Below, one piece after another: positions 34,081 through 41,991 of a stretch of DNA of 64,000 nucleotides. How positions within the stretch are numbered: the stretch's first letter is position 1; each line of letters starts with the position of its first letter. The stretch covers positions 1,550,001 to 1,614,000 of the forward strand of contig CP004348.1 of the NCBI GenBank assembly GCA_000342265.1, given 5' to 3'. This DNA comes from a beta proteobacterium CB (GTDB lineage: Bacteria > Pseudomonadota > Gammaproteobacteria > Burkholderiales > Burkholderiaceae). Below the pieces are notes generated by a model. The model had not been told where the DNA came from, did not search any database, and worked only from the letters and a program-made list of their open reading frames with translations. Both the position numbers and the translations under genes were made by a program.

Positions 34081-34698
34081 TTAAGCTGCAATAGGGAATT
34101 CAAGCACCGGCATCCCCATCTTGATTCGCTGAAGATAACTATCAGTCATGATCTTAGAAATATCAGCTTTTCCAGCATCAGCCACAACAACAATCCCACC
34201 CTGATTCTTAAAATCAGCTCTATCCACCCAACCTTGCGGTGTTAGTTGTTGTAAAGTCATGCCAGCGATGGAAACAGCTTTAGATGAAATAAACCATAAC
34301 TCTTGCTTATCTCCTGCCTTCTTAGCAACCATCTCATTGATTTTACCAATAGGTGACTTAAGTAACTTCTGACGATGGTAGCTGCCAATCCAAGTTTGAA
34401 TAGATTTAAATTCAGATCTATTAAATTTAAAACGCCAGATGCCACCGACATAGCCTGCTAGCTTTAGCATGTCAACATGAGGTTTTTCTGTGCCTAAATG
34501 TAATTGAAGATTTGTTTCTGGCATTTTTGGAACGTGAGGTAATGCAGTTCTTGGAAAACGCTCTTCTGCTGTAAACCAAGCAAAATTAGTTACCGAAGGG
34601 TGCAACCTTACCCCAGTAACTGCCTCTGTTTTAATTTCTTGTGACATCAAAATATCAAACAAGTTATAACCTTTTGTGTAATGAAAAATAGTGCTCAT
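34081..34698 (-). CDS. Cassette gene 1, hypothetical protein with HYT motif
   Basis: A 205-residue protein I cannot assign. The start IFHYTKGYNLFDILMSQEIK with NFAWFTAEERFPRTALPHVP recalls DarT-like or other ADP-ribosyltransferase folds (His-Tyr-Thr near the N-terminus, then aWFT), but the match is weak. It ends EFPIAA. Its ATG has an AAGGAGAATTAA ribosome site and a shared promoter element 70-110 bp upstream. It is the left-most of five single-gene units on the minus strand. Confidence 0.75.
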   Translation of the reverse strand: MSTIFHYTKGYNLFDILMSQEIKTEAVTGVRLHPSVTNFAWFTAEERFPRTALPHVPKMPETNLQLHLGTEKPHVDMLKLAGYVGGIWRFKFNRSEFKSIQTWIGSYHRQKLLKSPIGKINEMVAKKAGDKQELWFISSKAVSIAGMTLQQLTPQGWVDRADFKNQGGIVVVADAGKADISKIMTDSYLQRIKMGMPVLEFPIAA

Positions 34699-34769
34699 TT
34701 AATTCTCCTTAATTGCGAACTATCACTGCGATAATTCATAGGTTCTATATTAGTTTTGGTAGCTTAAAT

Positions 34770-34806
34770 TTCGGCTGAATAAGCGATTTAAATCAAGTTT
34801 GTTAAT
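34770..34806 (-). promoter_or_regulatory. Shared cassette element, copy 1
   Basis: Minus strand: TTAACAAACTTGATTTAAAT, then TTATTCAGCCGAAA. It matches copies 2-5 at most positions. Confidence 0.6.
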
Positions 34807-34856
34807 AGCCATGCAATCAAGATAAGTGGTTGCTAATAGCAACCACTTATCGAGCA

Positions 34857-35315
34857 CTATGCAGCTAATTCGATCTGCTGACACCGATCACATGCACATC
34901 CAACCGCATGTCGATTTAGAAACTCTTCCACATCAACATCACAGATATTCCAGACGTAGATGGGACCCATCATTGCACCCCAAGGAGCAACAATGGTGTT
35001 ATTACGCAAAACCCCAAAGTACGCCAAGTTGCCCACATCATCTACTTGCGTTGAAGTGACCTCAAACCAAAATCGCTCATTAGGGACATCCTCAATTCCC
35101 CAATCAACAATCACCTTGGCCATCATTCCCACAGGGATTGATTCACGAATCTCTTTTTCTGGAATTGAGAAGGTATCTGGGAAATTCTCTTCCATATATT
35201 CAACATCTTGCAATCCAATTTCAAACCACTCAGAATCCACCTCTATAAGAGTGGGGTTAAATGGTGCTTCACTTGCCAACTCAAAGTCTTCTGCTGTATG
35301 TTTGCAATTACACAT
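34857..35315 (-). CDS. Cassette gene 2, hypothetical Cys-rich-ended protein
   Basis: About 152 residues, starting MCNCKHTAEDFELAS. The ATG at 35315 has AAGGAGAAATAC before it; the earlier ATG at 35345 lies inside the shared leader. Cysteines cluster at both ends (CNCK and CACDRC), suggesting metal binding. The middle (GMMAKVIVDWGIEDVPNERFW, TIVAPWGAMMGPIYVWNICD) looks like a compact beta fold. It ends QIELAA. No family is recognised. Confidence 0.7.
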   Translation of the reverse strand: MCNCKHTAEDFELASEAPFNPTLIEVDSEWFEIGLQDVEYMEENFPDTFSIPEKEIRESIPVGMMAKVIVDWGIEDVPNERFWFEVTSTQVDDVGNLAYFGVLRNNTIVAPWGAMMGPIYVWNICDVDVEEFLNRHAVGCACDRCQQIELAA

Positions 35316-35384
35316 GTATTTCTCCTTTTTACTTAAGGCCATCAAGAGCGATAACCCATATACCTAAGATAGGCGTTTTGACCT

Positions 35385-35426
35385 ACTTTTCGGGTAAACA
35401 ATCAATTCAAATCGAGTTTGTTAATC
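35385..35426 (-). promoter_or_regulatory. Shared cassette element, copy 2
   Basis: Minus strand: TTAACAAACTCGATTTGAAT, then TGATTGTTTACCCGAAAAG. The leader that follows (CGCCTATCTTAGGTATATGG) is also shared with copies 3 and 4. Confidence 0.65.
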
Positions 35427-35444
35427 AATAGATATAAACAAAAA

Positions 35445-35462
35445 TGCCACCCGAAGGTGGCA
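35445..35462 (-). terminator. Terminator of cassette gene 3
   Basis: TGCCACC-CGAA-GGTGGCA, a 7-bp stem followed by TTTT on the minus strand. Identical hairpins end the units at 36000 and 36654. Confidence 0.75.
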
Positions 35463-35469
35463 CTAAAAC

Positions 35470-35868
35470 TTATGCAAAGTTGTCTATGGGTAGAGAGCCA
35501 TTCAAAACCTGTTCGGTGACGTTTATGCCGCCCATATCCTCAATAAAATCTACCAAACCTTCTCCGGATAACATCAAGGGAATATCTTCCAAATGCGCCC
35601 CAAGAGCTACAACGATTTGACAGCGTCTTAAGAAAACTTCTTCATCGGCATTAGCTTTGGACCAGTCAAAATTTCTAACATCTTTATATTCAAACTTAAC
35701 CGTAGACAGCATTTCAAGCCACTGACTCATAGAGCTTTCAAAACCAAACCGCCCAATTAAATCTGGTGTGTTTTCAAGCAGCTCAAAGAACATATCTACT
35801 AGAACCTCGATGGCGCAATCTATATCAAGATTTACCAGACTAATAGTCAACATTTTTTCATTACTCAT
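35470..35868 (-). CDS. Cassette gene 3, hypothetical acidic protein
   Basis: About 132 residues starting MSNEKMLTISLVNLDIDCAI, rich in Asp and Glu and probably helical (VLVDMFFELLENTPDLIGRF, SQWLEMLSTVKF). The start at 35868 follows GGAGAAG. It ends DNFA rather than Ala-Ala. No family is recognised. Unit structure is the same as its neighbours: shared promoter, one gene, hairpin terminator. Confidence 0.7.
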   Translation of the reverse strand: MSNEKMLTISLVNLDIDCAIEVLVDMFFELLENTPDLIGRFGFESSMSQWLEMLSTVKFEYKDVRNFDWSKANADEEVFLRRCQIVVALGAHLEDIPLMLSGEGLVDFIEDMGGINVTEQVLNGSLPIDNFA

Positions 35869-35944
35869 TTCAACTTCTCCCATTTAATAAAGGCTCTCAA
35901 GAACGACAGCCCATACATGTAAGATATTCGCTTCGACCTACTTT

Positions 35945-35985
35945 TCGGATGAATAACCAATTCAAATCAACTCTGTTAATTACCG
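35945..35985 (-). promoter_or_regulatory. Shared cassette element, copy 3
   Basis: Minus strand: TTAACAGAGTTGATTTGAAT, then TGGTTATTCATCCGAAAAG. Confidence 0.65.
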
Positions 35986-35999
35986 AAACCGATAGAAAA

Positions 36000-36017
36000 T
36001 GCCACCCGAAGGTGGCA
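36000..36017 (-). terminator. Terminator of cassette gene 4
   Basis: TGCCACC-CGAA-GGTGGCA followed by T-rich DNA on the minus strand, 8 bp after the ancestral stop codon. Confidence 0.75.
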
Positions 36018-36024
36018 TCTATTA

Positions 36025-36525
36025 CTAAGCCGCTAATCGCATTACAGGAACCTCTGGAATCAGATCTACCCCTCCAGCAGACGACAGATCCAATAAGCCG
36101 CGAGCACGCTGCTCATCAAATTGCTCCGGATGCACTAGATATATCGGCTCTTTGTATAAAACCGTATTAAGAGCGGCAAAATCAACGCAAAGATCGCAAA
36201 ACTTACCCGGTAATCGCCCCCTAGAACCAAAGTAATCATTGCTTAATTAACTCTACTTCTGAGAGCGGTGGTTAATGGGGGGATTACCACCCCATCTTTC
36301 TTTCTGAACGTGCGCTGCCTTAGGATGTTTATTAAAAAATGCATCTTCACGTAACAGCTTTGCTTTAAGCACTAAGTGGTAACCATCGGCTTTTTCATGA
36401 TCACTATTTACCAACCTCTCAAATTCATTAACAATCGCATCTACAAAATCTGTCGTAGATTTAACTACCATCTTGATGCCATAAGGAATCATATTGACTG
36501 CAATTACATAAGATTTATTACTCAT
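36025..36525 (-). pseudogene. Cassette gene 4, split by an 80-bp miniature element
   Basis: The N-terminal part reads MSNKSYVIAVNMIPYGIKMV to AHVQKERWG, and the C-terminal part KFCDLCVDFAALNTVLYKEP to PVMRLAA. Excising 80 bp plus one ACCC gives 138 continuous codons across KERWG-KFCDL. As it stands, the frame runs from KERWG into the element and stops after GNPPINHRSQK. No family is recognised. The restored protein ends in LAA like its neighbours. Confidence 0.85.
36209..36288. mobile_element. 80-bp miniature inverted-repeat element (GGTAATC type)
   Basis: Ends GGTAATCGCCCCC and GGGGGGATTACC, flanked by ACCC on both sides. It is the same element as at 8701 without the 12-bp internal segment. 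Confidence 0.85.
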
Positions 36526-36599
36526 TTAATTCTCCTTTAATTGAGAGCCACCAAGTGCGGTAACCCATATACGTAAGATAGGCGTTTTGACCATCTTTT

Positions 36600-36640
36600 C
36601 GGATGAAGAATCAATTCAAATAAAGTCTGTTAATCGATGT
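36600..36640 (-). promoter_or_regulatory. Shared cassette element, copy 4
   Basis: Minus strand: TTAACAGACTTTATTTGAAT, then TGATTCTTCATCCGAAAAG. Confidence 0.65.
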
Positions 36641-36653
36641 CTTTAAACGAAAA

Positions 36654-36671
36654 TGCCACCCGAAGGTGGCA
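36654..36671 (-). terminator. Terminator of cassette gene 5
   Basis: TGCCACC-CGAA-GGTGGCA, then TTTT on the minus strand. Confidence 0.75.
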
Positions 36672-36695
36672 CCGTTACTGCAAGTAACACTTGTT

Positions 36696-37538
36696 TCATG
36701 CAGCCATTGGTAGCGGCTGGAGAGCCAGCTTTTTAGCGCGACGCTGTTCATCAACCCTATCGCGCTCCTCTTGTATCTTGAGTTGATAAGCAGGCGAAAT
36801 CATCTCTTTTGCTTTTGCAAATTGCTGTTTTTCAATTTCTGAATAACCCCCTTTGCTGCCAATGTCCACTATTACCCGTTTAAGAATTTGCTCCTCAAAC
36901 TCATAATCCATAGGAACAATCCCCACTACTTTGTAAATTCCATCAACTTTGGCGCAAATGGGATATAGAAATGAGCCAACACCATGCGAATCATGTACTT
37001 GACTGGTCCATTCGCCTGGAATCCTAAACTCAGCCATAGGCGTTTCAGCTTTTATATTTAAAAGCGCTTTCACAAGCTTTGTCCTACCCTCATCTTCACT
37101 TTTGCGCTTTTGCACGCCTTCTAAATTCACATTACTTTCGCGAATACGGTCAATTCCTCCGTTTTGGCGTATGAAATCTTCTAGCTCATCAGCCATTACA
37201 TCCTGTCTATAAGCCATATCAAGCACTCTGGCATAAACGTGCGCATTTTTACGATTAGTGCGCACTACATATTTCACAATAATGGTCAGATCTGGGGTAT
37301 TTTTTTGAACTTTGATATGGTGCTTGGTTGATAAAGTACTGCGCATTTTGGATAGTATTTCTAGCTTATAGTCAGACCCCAGAACCTGATCGCTATATCG
37401 CATTAACTCAGCCAATAACCCATATAAAACGTCGTTTGCTTTCACAATGTAGTTATCGTAAAAATCAACTTGCTGCTGTGCCAGTAAATCCCCTTCTGAT
37501 AACACTTGCTCTACTAATAACTTTCCATTCTTTTTCAT
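36696..37538 (-). CDS. Cassette gene 5, hypothetical protein
   Basis: A 280-residue protein of unknown family. It is largely helical and charged: LLVEQVLSEGDLLAQQQVDF, LAELMRYSDQVLGSDYKL, MADELEDFIRQNGGIDRI. A central segment (MAEFRIPGEWTSQVHDSHGV, then GSFLYPICAKVDGIYKVVG) looks like a beta domain. The tail IQEERDRVDEQRRAKKLALQ is a likely coiled coil and the protein ends PLPMAA. It is the promoter-proximal, largest of the cassette units. Confidence 0.75.
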   Translation of the reverse strand: MKKNGKLLVEQVLSEGDLLAQQQVDFYDNYIVKANDVLYGLLAELMRYSDQVLGSDYKLEILSKMRSTLSTKHHIKVQKNTPDLTIIVKYVVRTNRKNAHVYARVLDMAYRQDVMADELEDFIRQNGGIDRIRESNVNLEGVQKRKSEDEGRTKLVKALLNIKAETPMAEFRIPGEWTSQVHDSHGVGSFLYPICAKVDGIYKVVGIVPMDYEFEEQILKRVIVDIGSKGGYSEIEKQQFAKAKEMISPAYQLKIQEERDRVDEQRRAKKLALQPLPMAA

Positions 37539-37597
37539 CTTATTTCTCCATAGTTGTGCGTGTTAGTTCGCTTTATAAGTCTATAAAAATAGGGGTC

Positions 37598-37638
37598 TTT
37601 TTCGGATGAATAAGTGATTTAAGTCAGTTCTGTTAAGC
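37598..37638 (-). promoter_or_regulatory. Shared cassette element, copy 5
   Basis: Minus strand: TTAACAGAACTGACTTAAAT, then CACTTATTCATCCGAAAAA. The downstream leader differs from copies 2-4. Confidence 0.6.
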
Positions 37639-37732
37639 GGATTTGGAGGGGTAAACGCTAATCAATTTGGATAAGAATTGTGCTTATACTTTTCATATCT
37701 ACATTTAGTACAGCAATCAACTAAAGGCTTAT

Positions 37733-38464
37733 ATGGCAGAAGAAGGATTGGGGCTTTACAAGGAGATTCCAGGTGGACTTCGAAAAGGACGCTCCACTAC
37801 AGATGACTGGCGGAAAGCTAAAGATACGCTGTATTACGAATGGTGGCGATGTTTAAATGCAAGCAACGAATATCTTGATTGCTGTGCAAAAGGCGGTAAA
37901 AACCACCCTTTAGCCGATACCTATGCACTATTCGGGGATGTAAACGTCTCATGGGCACAATGGTGGATCAAAGTCGGCAAACGTATTTTTAGTGAGAGGC
38001 GTCAATACCCTAAGGTTCGCGCAATCGAGCAAGAAGAGGCATTAAGCAAGTTGGAAGTTGAGGCAAAGGATTTCTTAATCCTCGATATCCCTTTACATTT
38101 GCGTCGAGTAACTATTCTTGAGCAAATCAATAAGATCTTAGATCAGCATCATGATGGCAAAAACTTGGATGTGAGAGCTCAAAGTACCGCTTTAGTGCAA
38201 CTCGAAACTACTAAGCTACAACACAAAACCGTCCCAATCTTAGTGGATGTTGCAGAAATCCTGCATCGCAACCCCGGCATTCAACTGTATCAACTGGCGC
38301 AAAGAGCAAAACTAGCTGAAATCCACCTTGGTAGAAAAGTTCAAGAATCTAATAGCGCAGAGCAAGAGAAGCAAAGACGTCAAATGGCTGCCAGTAGATA
38401 TAAAGAGCAAGCAGAAAGATTGGTTTACAACGCGGCAAGACTGAAGTTCCCATCAATTGAATAA
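37733..38464 (+). CDS. Hypothetical protein upstream of the SIR2-like gene
   Basis: A 243-residue protein of unknown family. Features are a tryptophan-rich N-terminus (DWRKAKDTLYYEWWRCLNAS, VSWAQWWIKVGKRIF), a long helical middle (LRRVTILEQINKILDQHHDG) and a possible HTH near HRNPGIQLYQLAQRAKLAEI. The C-terminus is basic. It is 25 bp upstream of the SIR2-like gene on the same strand, so the two are likely an operon and may act together. Confidence 0.75.
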   Translation: MAEEGLGLYKEIPGGLRKGRSTTDDWRKAKDTLYYEWWRCLNASNEYLDCCAKGGKNHPLADTYALFGDVNVSWAQWWIKVGKRIFSERRQYPKVRAIEQEEALSKLEVEAKDFLILDIPLHLRRVTILEQINKILDQHHDGKNLDVRAQSTALVQLETTKLQHKTVPILVDVAEILHRNPGIQLYQLAQRAKLAEIHLGRKVQESNSAEQEKQRRQMAASRYKEQAERLVYNAARLKFPSIE

Positions 38465-38489
38465 GTGTTATTACAGTTAAGGATAAGAA

Positions 38490-39425
38490 ATGACTATTCA
38501 AAGTACGGTATTAATAGGCAACGGCCCTAATCGCGCAAACGAAAAGGATATATTGGAGGTTGGCAATGTAGAGATAAGTTGGCACAGCTTGCTAGCTGAC
38601 TTATCTAAGTTTGCTGGAATTGATATACGTAATATTGACAGTAAACCACTAACCCTAGTATTTGATGAAATCTTACTGCGTTCGAGAAAGCCAAATATCA
38701 AACTAGCATTGCTTAAGGAGGTGTCAAATAAAATCTTTCTAGCTAGAAATGCTGAGCTAACCAAAAGACTTTCTGAGCTAACTAAAGTAATGCTCACTAC
38801 CAACTATAGTTGGGCTACATTTGATTCGCCTGAATTTGGATTATTTCTTCACAAGAAATTTCCAGAAATTAATGAAAATACTTTTTCTATTTTTCGAGGA
38901 TTTAAAGGTGATAAAAGAGAAATTTGGTTTATTAATGGATCGTCAGATACCCCTACAAGCCTAGCACTAGGCTATATGCAGTATGCACGCCATCAAACAC
39001 AAATTAAAAATTACTTAACTGGCGGAGTTTCTTACAGCAAAATCAAAATTCCGAATTCGCCTTTATATCGCGGGATCCCTCAATTTGATTTTGATAAGAA
39101 AAAAGAGCCTTACTCTTGGGTGGATTTATTCTTACGCGACCATATACATATGATTGGTTTGGGAATGGAATATACCGAAACGATTCTTTGGTGGTTGCTT
39201 ATCGAAAAAATGCACTTACAACGCAAATATCCGAAATACATTGGCGGTGTCACTTATCACCAAGTTGATGTTAAAGGTAAGCCTGAAAAGAACATCAATG
39301 ACAAGCTAAACATGCTTGAAGATCTGGGAGTCCAAGTCAACCGCGTATCTGCTCCAAGCTACTTTGACGGGTACATGATGATTGCAGATCAAATTTCGCC
39401 AAAGGTACGCAAGGCTAAGAAATAA
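38490..39425 (+). CDS. SIR2-like family protein
   Basis: A 311-residue protein with the layout of SIR2-like (SIR2_2) domains. The nucleotide loop is VLIGNGPNRANEKD followed by ISWHSLLADLSKFAG, then VMLTTNYSWATFDSPEF, where SIR2-like proteins have TTNYD, and EIWFINGSSDTPTSLALGYM in place of the HG strand. Near the C-terminus, SWVDLFLRDHIHMIGLGMEY, then TETILWWLLIEK is typical. Such domains bind or cleave NAD and several are phage-defence effectors. The usual His in HG is Asn-Gly here, so activity is uncertain. A terminator follows directly. Confidence 0.7.
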   Translation: MTIQSTVLIGNGPNRANEKDILEVGNVEISWHSLLADLSKFAGIDIRNIDSKPLTLVFDEILLRSRKPNIKLALLKEVSNKIFLARNAELTKRLSELTKVMLTTNYSWATFDSPEFGLFLHKKFPEINENTFSIFRGFKGDKREIWFINGSSDTPTSLALGYMQYARHQTQIKNYLTGGVSYSKIKIPNSPLYRGIPQFDFDKKKEPYSWVDLFLRDHIHMIGLGMEYTETILWWLLIEKMHLQRKYPKYIGGVTYHQVDVKGKPEKNINDKLNMLEDLGVQVNRVSAPSYFDGYMMIADQISPKVRKAKK

Positions 39426-39430
39426 CAAAA

Positions 39431-39450
39431 GGCGCTTAAAGCGCCTTTTT
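39431..39450 (+). terminator. Terminator between SIR2-like gene and recombinase
   Basis: GGCGCTTAAAGCGCC followed by TTTTT; A-run on the other side makes it usable in both directions between convergent genes. Confidence 0.8.
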
Positions 39451-40016
39451 CATATCAACTCAACCGCATTACGCATGAGATCTGGATTGACGTCGATATA
39501 CTTTTGGGTAACCGCAATCGATTTATGCCCCGCCAATCCAGCCAATACCCTTACGGAGATTCCTTTGTTCGCTAGCGTAGTAATGAAGGTTCTACGCCCG
39601 CTGTGACTGGAAGCTCCAGCGATTCCGGCATTGCGATAAGCCCAAAAAAACCATTGGCATAAAGAGTTCGCTGAGAATCCTAGTCTTTTAGCGGTATGAA
39701 AGAATGGTACATCTGGAAACCTGGCATAGCGAGTGGCCAAATAGATCGCCAATTCATCTTGTAATTTCTTAGGTAAAAATACCGTTCTAGGTTGCCCACC
39801 CTTAGTCTGCGCTGCGCTTAAACGTACTTCATTGCGAATCGTGCCATCTTCATTCACTACGTCCCGCATTTTTAAACTGGCTATTTCGGCAACGCGAAGC
39901 CCGGAATAACAGCTGGTCAATATCAGCGCCCTATCCCGTTCAGGGTACTTCTTAGTACTTACGTATGCCAATACTTTATCTAGCTCTTGGGGTGTCAATG
40001 TTTTAGCTTGTGCCAT
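39450..40016 (-). CDS. Tyrosine recombinase, catalytic domain only
   Basis: A 188-residue recombinase. The catalytic residues are visible: Arg in TSCYSGLRVAEIASL, Lys in AAQTKGGQPRTVFL, HxxR in SSHSGRRTFITTLA, and His and Tyr in LAGLAGHKSIAVTQKYIDV. There is no N-terminal core-binding domain (normal integrases have 300-400 residues), as in some short island recombinases. It is the only intact site-specific recombinase in the window and could mobilise the cassette region. Convergent with the SIR2-like gene. Confidence 0.9.
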   Translation of the reverse strand: MAQAKTLTPQELDKVLAYVSTKKYPERDRALILTSCYSGLRVAEIASLKMRDVVNEDGTIRNEVRLSAAQTKGGQPRTVFLPKKLQDELAIYLATRYARFPDVPFFHTAKRLGFSANSLCQWFFWAYRNAGIAGASSHSGRRTFITTLANKGISVRVLAGLAGHKSIAVTQKYIDVNPDLMRNAVELI

Positions 40017-40459
40017 TTGTTTTTCCTTTGCAGTTAATAAAAAGCATGTATGTAGTGTGTTTTCTTTTGTGGCAAAGGTCGACCTCTATTTGCCATGAGG
40101 TGCTTTTGAGTTCTTGTGATTTGTCATCTTTGCACTAGGTTTTCTAGCAAATCCATGGGTTTCGAAGATCTTCCAAGAATCAACAACTTGCGTCATTCAT
40201 AAAAGAAAAGCATTTTTTTCTTATGTGCACACTACGCTTAATATTTAGCTGTTTTGTGTGAGATCTAGACAACAAATTGACTAAGAATTTGAGGCGCTTA
40301 TATGCAAATACTGTGGGTTTTAGACACACCGCTAAAAACACCTCAAATTCACGCTGTATTGCGTTTATGCAATCTCAGCTACTTGGGGCTAAGAATGCAA
40401 AAAGCCCGCGTTAAGCGGGCTTTTTTGAGGGGTTTATTAACAATCTTATGTATTGGCTA
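40017..40459. other. Gene-free stretch with inverted repeat and terminator
   Basis: AT-rich DNA upstream of the recombinase. GAATTTGAGG (40285-40294) and CCTCAAATTC (40341-40350) form an inverted repeat around a nested GTTTTAG/CTAAAAAC pair. A bidirectional terminator, AAAAGCCCGC paired with GCGGGCTTTT, lies at 40399-40426. No gene is convincing. Confidence 0.6.
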
Positions 40460-41063
40460 TTACTGCCAAACTGTTAAATCCACATTAGTAGCAATAAACA
40501 CAGGAAGCTTGGGCCCTGCATTTTTGCAGTGGCGCACTGGCAAGTCCCAACTCCCTTTTGTCCCCCGTTGCTCATCGCCAATACGCAAATGCATTTCCCC
40601 GCTATCTGGCAAATACGCACAGAATCCCGGCACCGTTTGTTTAATCTTTGCATCTCTATCCCAATGCAATATCCATGACATCAAGATGTAGTATCCCCTT
40701 AGATTCGTACATTTAAATACAACGAAGAAAGACCACACAGCTCCCTTGGCAGAATATCGCCTAGGGACTACCGAGCACAGGCAGAAAACAACACTTTAGG
40801 AATGTCGGCTTGACGGGGGATACTACAAAGATATTCGGCGCTTTAGGTAGGTCTGTATTAATTAGCTCATTAACAATATCTATTTGCTCTTGTATCTGAG
40901 CGCGGCCCTCCCAATGTATGTAGCTATAAAAATCGACTAAATACTTTTGCATAGGGTTATGTAGTTCGATTGAGCCGTTATAAGCAGCGCGATTAAACAC
41001 CATATTTCCATAGCTTCCTGAAAATTTTTCATTAATAAACATTCTGACTGCAATTTCTCTCAT
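40460..41063 (-). pseudogene. Hypothetical gene split by a mini-IS3
   Basis: The N-terminal part is MREIAVRMFINEKFSGSYGN to NTDLPKAPNI, and the C-terminal part LMSWILHWDRDAKIKQTVPG to VDLTVWQ. Removing 141 bp plus one AAGA joins them in frame across KAPNI-LMSWI, giving 152 residues. A good ribosome site (AAGGAGATAAAA) precedes the start. I do not recognise the family. The present upstream frame runs into the element and stops. Confidence 0.85.
40687..40827. mobile_element. Mini-IS3: 141-bp internally deleted derivative
   Basis: The left 31 bp start TGTAGTATCCCC; the remaining 110 bp are identical to the right end of the IS3 at 1917-2026, ending GGGGATACTACA. It is flanked by AAGA on both sides. 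No transposase remains, so it depends on one supplied in trans. Confidence 0.9.
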
Positions 41064-41470
41064 TTTTATCTCCTTTTAGATGAGTGATGTTGCAAGTCGC
41101 TTGGTTGATTAGTTTCTTAGTTGGTTGCTAGTAGAAGAGATCTCAAAAGATCGTTACTTGGTGATTAGTTGCTTCTCTCAATAGAGAGAGGTGCTTTTGT
41201 GTTGCTAGTCAGAGTTATTCATTTGCCACTAAGTGACTTACTTAACTCCATTAGCTACTACTTACTCAGCTAGTAACGCTTTTTCTCTACCTCGGTAACC
41301 CACTCTGTCGCAACCGAGCAACTCACAAAAATATTTATCCCTTGATAAGAAAGACCGCATTTTTTCTGTCCAAAATGCTCTGAATTCCACAGAACACCAA
41401 ATAGAGGTCGCCCTCAACCCAAGATCAACCATATATTGCGCATGTCCCCCACCTTTATAAGGAGAACACA
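41064..41470. other. Gene-free stretch with short internal repeats
   Basis: About 400 bp with imperfect repeats of TTGGTTGATTAGTTT / TTGGTGATTAGTTGC type and CTCTC/GAGAG segments. A 73-codon minus-strand frame at 41262-41483 overlaps the start of the next gene and is not convincing. Confidence 0.4.
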
Positions 41471-41920
41471 ATGAGCGCACCAAATTTGCTAAGCAATCTG
41501 CAATTTATAGATACCGTAAGACCAAGATCTATGCCAGCAGTACAGCAAAGAAGAAACAAACTTAGCAACCAACTATGGCAACAGATCCAGCTAGCCAAAA
41601 GCCAAATAGAACATACCCACTTTGTCGTGAAACGCAGGGTTACTGTTAAAGACGTAGAAGGTAACTATAAGAGCATTGAACGTCCAAAACGCATTAAAAC
41701 CTGGTGGTTTATGTCTAGTGACGGCTCTTTATGTCTATCAGTTTTTTACGGAAGCAAACGTATTGAGATTGTTCCTGGCAAAACCTTTATTTCAGTAAAG
41801 AATATAGCCGAATTAGTAAAAACACTGGAACTACTAAAGTCTGAGACTGAAGCTGGGAGCTTGGATCGGGCTATTGAAAATGCCAGTGGCGCACAGAAAT
41901 TGAACTTTAATAAAAAATAG
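41471..41920 (+). CDS. Hypothetical protein (possibly DUF6641-like)
   Basis: A 149-residue protein with ribosome site AAGGAGAACACA. A basic N-terminal half (VQQRRNKLSNQLWQQIQLAK, VVKRRVTVKDVEGNYKSIER) is followed by IKTWWFMSSDGSLCLSVFYG and KTFISVKNIAELVKTLELLK. This resembles a Burkholderiales family found on plasmids and islands that I recall as DUF6641, but I cannot confirm it. A palindromic terminator follows at 41930-41952. Confidence 0.6.
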   Translation: MSAPNLLSNLQFIDTVRPRSMPAVQQRRNKLSNQLWQQIQLAKSQIEHTHFVVKRRVTVKDVEGNYKSIERPKRIKTWWFMSSDGSLCLSVFYGSKRIEIVPGKTFISVKNIAELVKTLELLKSETEAGSLDRAIENASGAQKLNFNKK

Positions 41921-41929
41921 TTAGCGATA

Positions 41930-41952
41930 TAAGCGTTACTTGAAGTAACGCT
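41930..41952 (+). terminator. Palindromic hairpin AAGCGTTACTT/AAGTAACGCTT
   Basis: Perfect 10-bp arms with a short loop, followed by GATTTATT. A relative sits at 17729-17750. Confidence 0.6.
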
Positions 41953-41991
41953 TGATTTATTGCAGGTTGATAAGAAAAGCTAAATATTGAT

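Noticed and set aside
35445..36671. CRISPR array, because of recurring similar sequences
   Set aside because: The recurring units are promoters and terminators separated by full genes, not short equal spacers.
37328..37609. Plus-strand gene opposite cassette gene 5
   Set aside because: Antisense to a coherent gene and running through its promoter.
40302..40691. 129-codon plus-strand gene
   Set aside because: It contains the strong terminator at 40399-40426 and runs antisense through the split gene; composition is not protein-like.
41262..41483. 73-codon minus-strand gene
   Set aside because: It overlaps the ribosome site and start of the 149-residue gene on the other strand and has no good start context.
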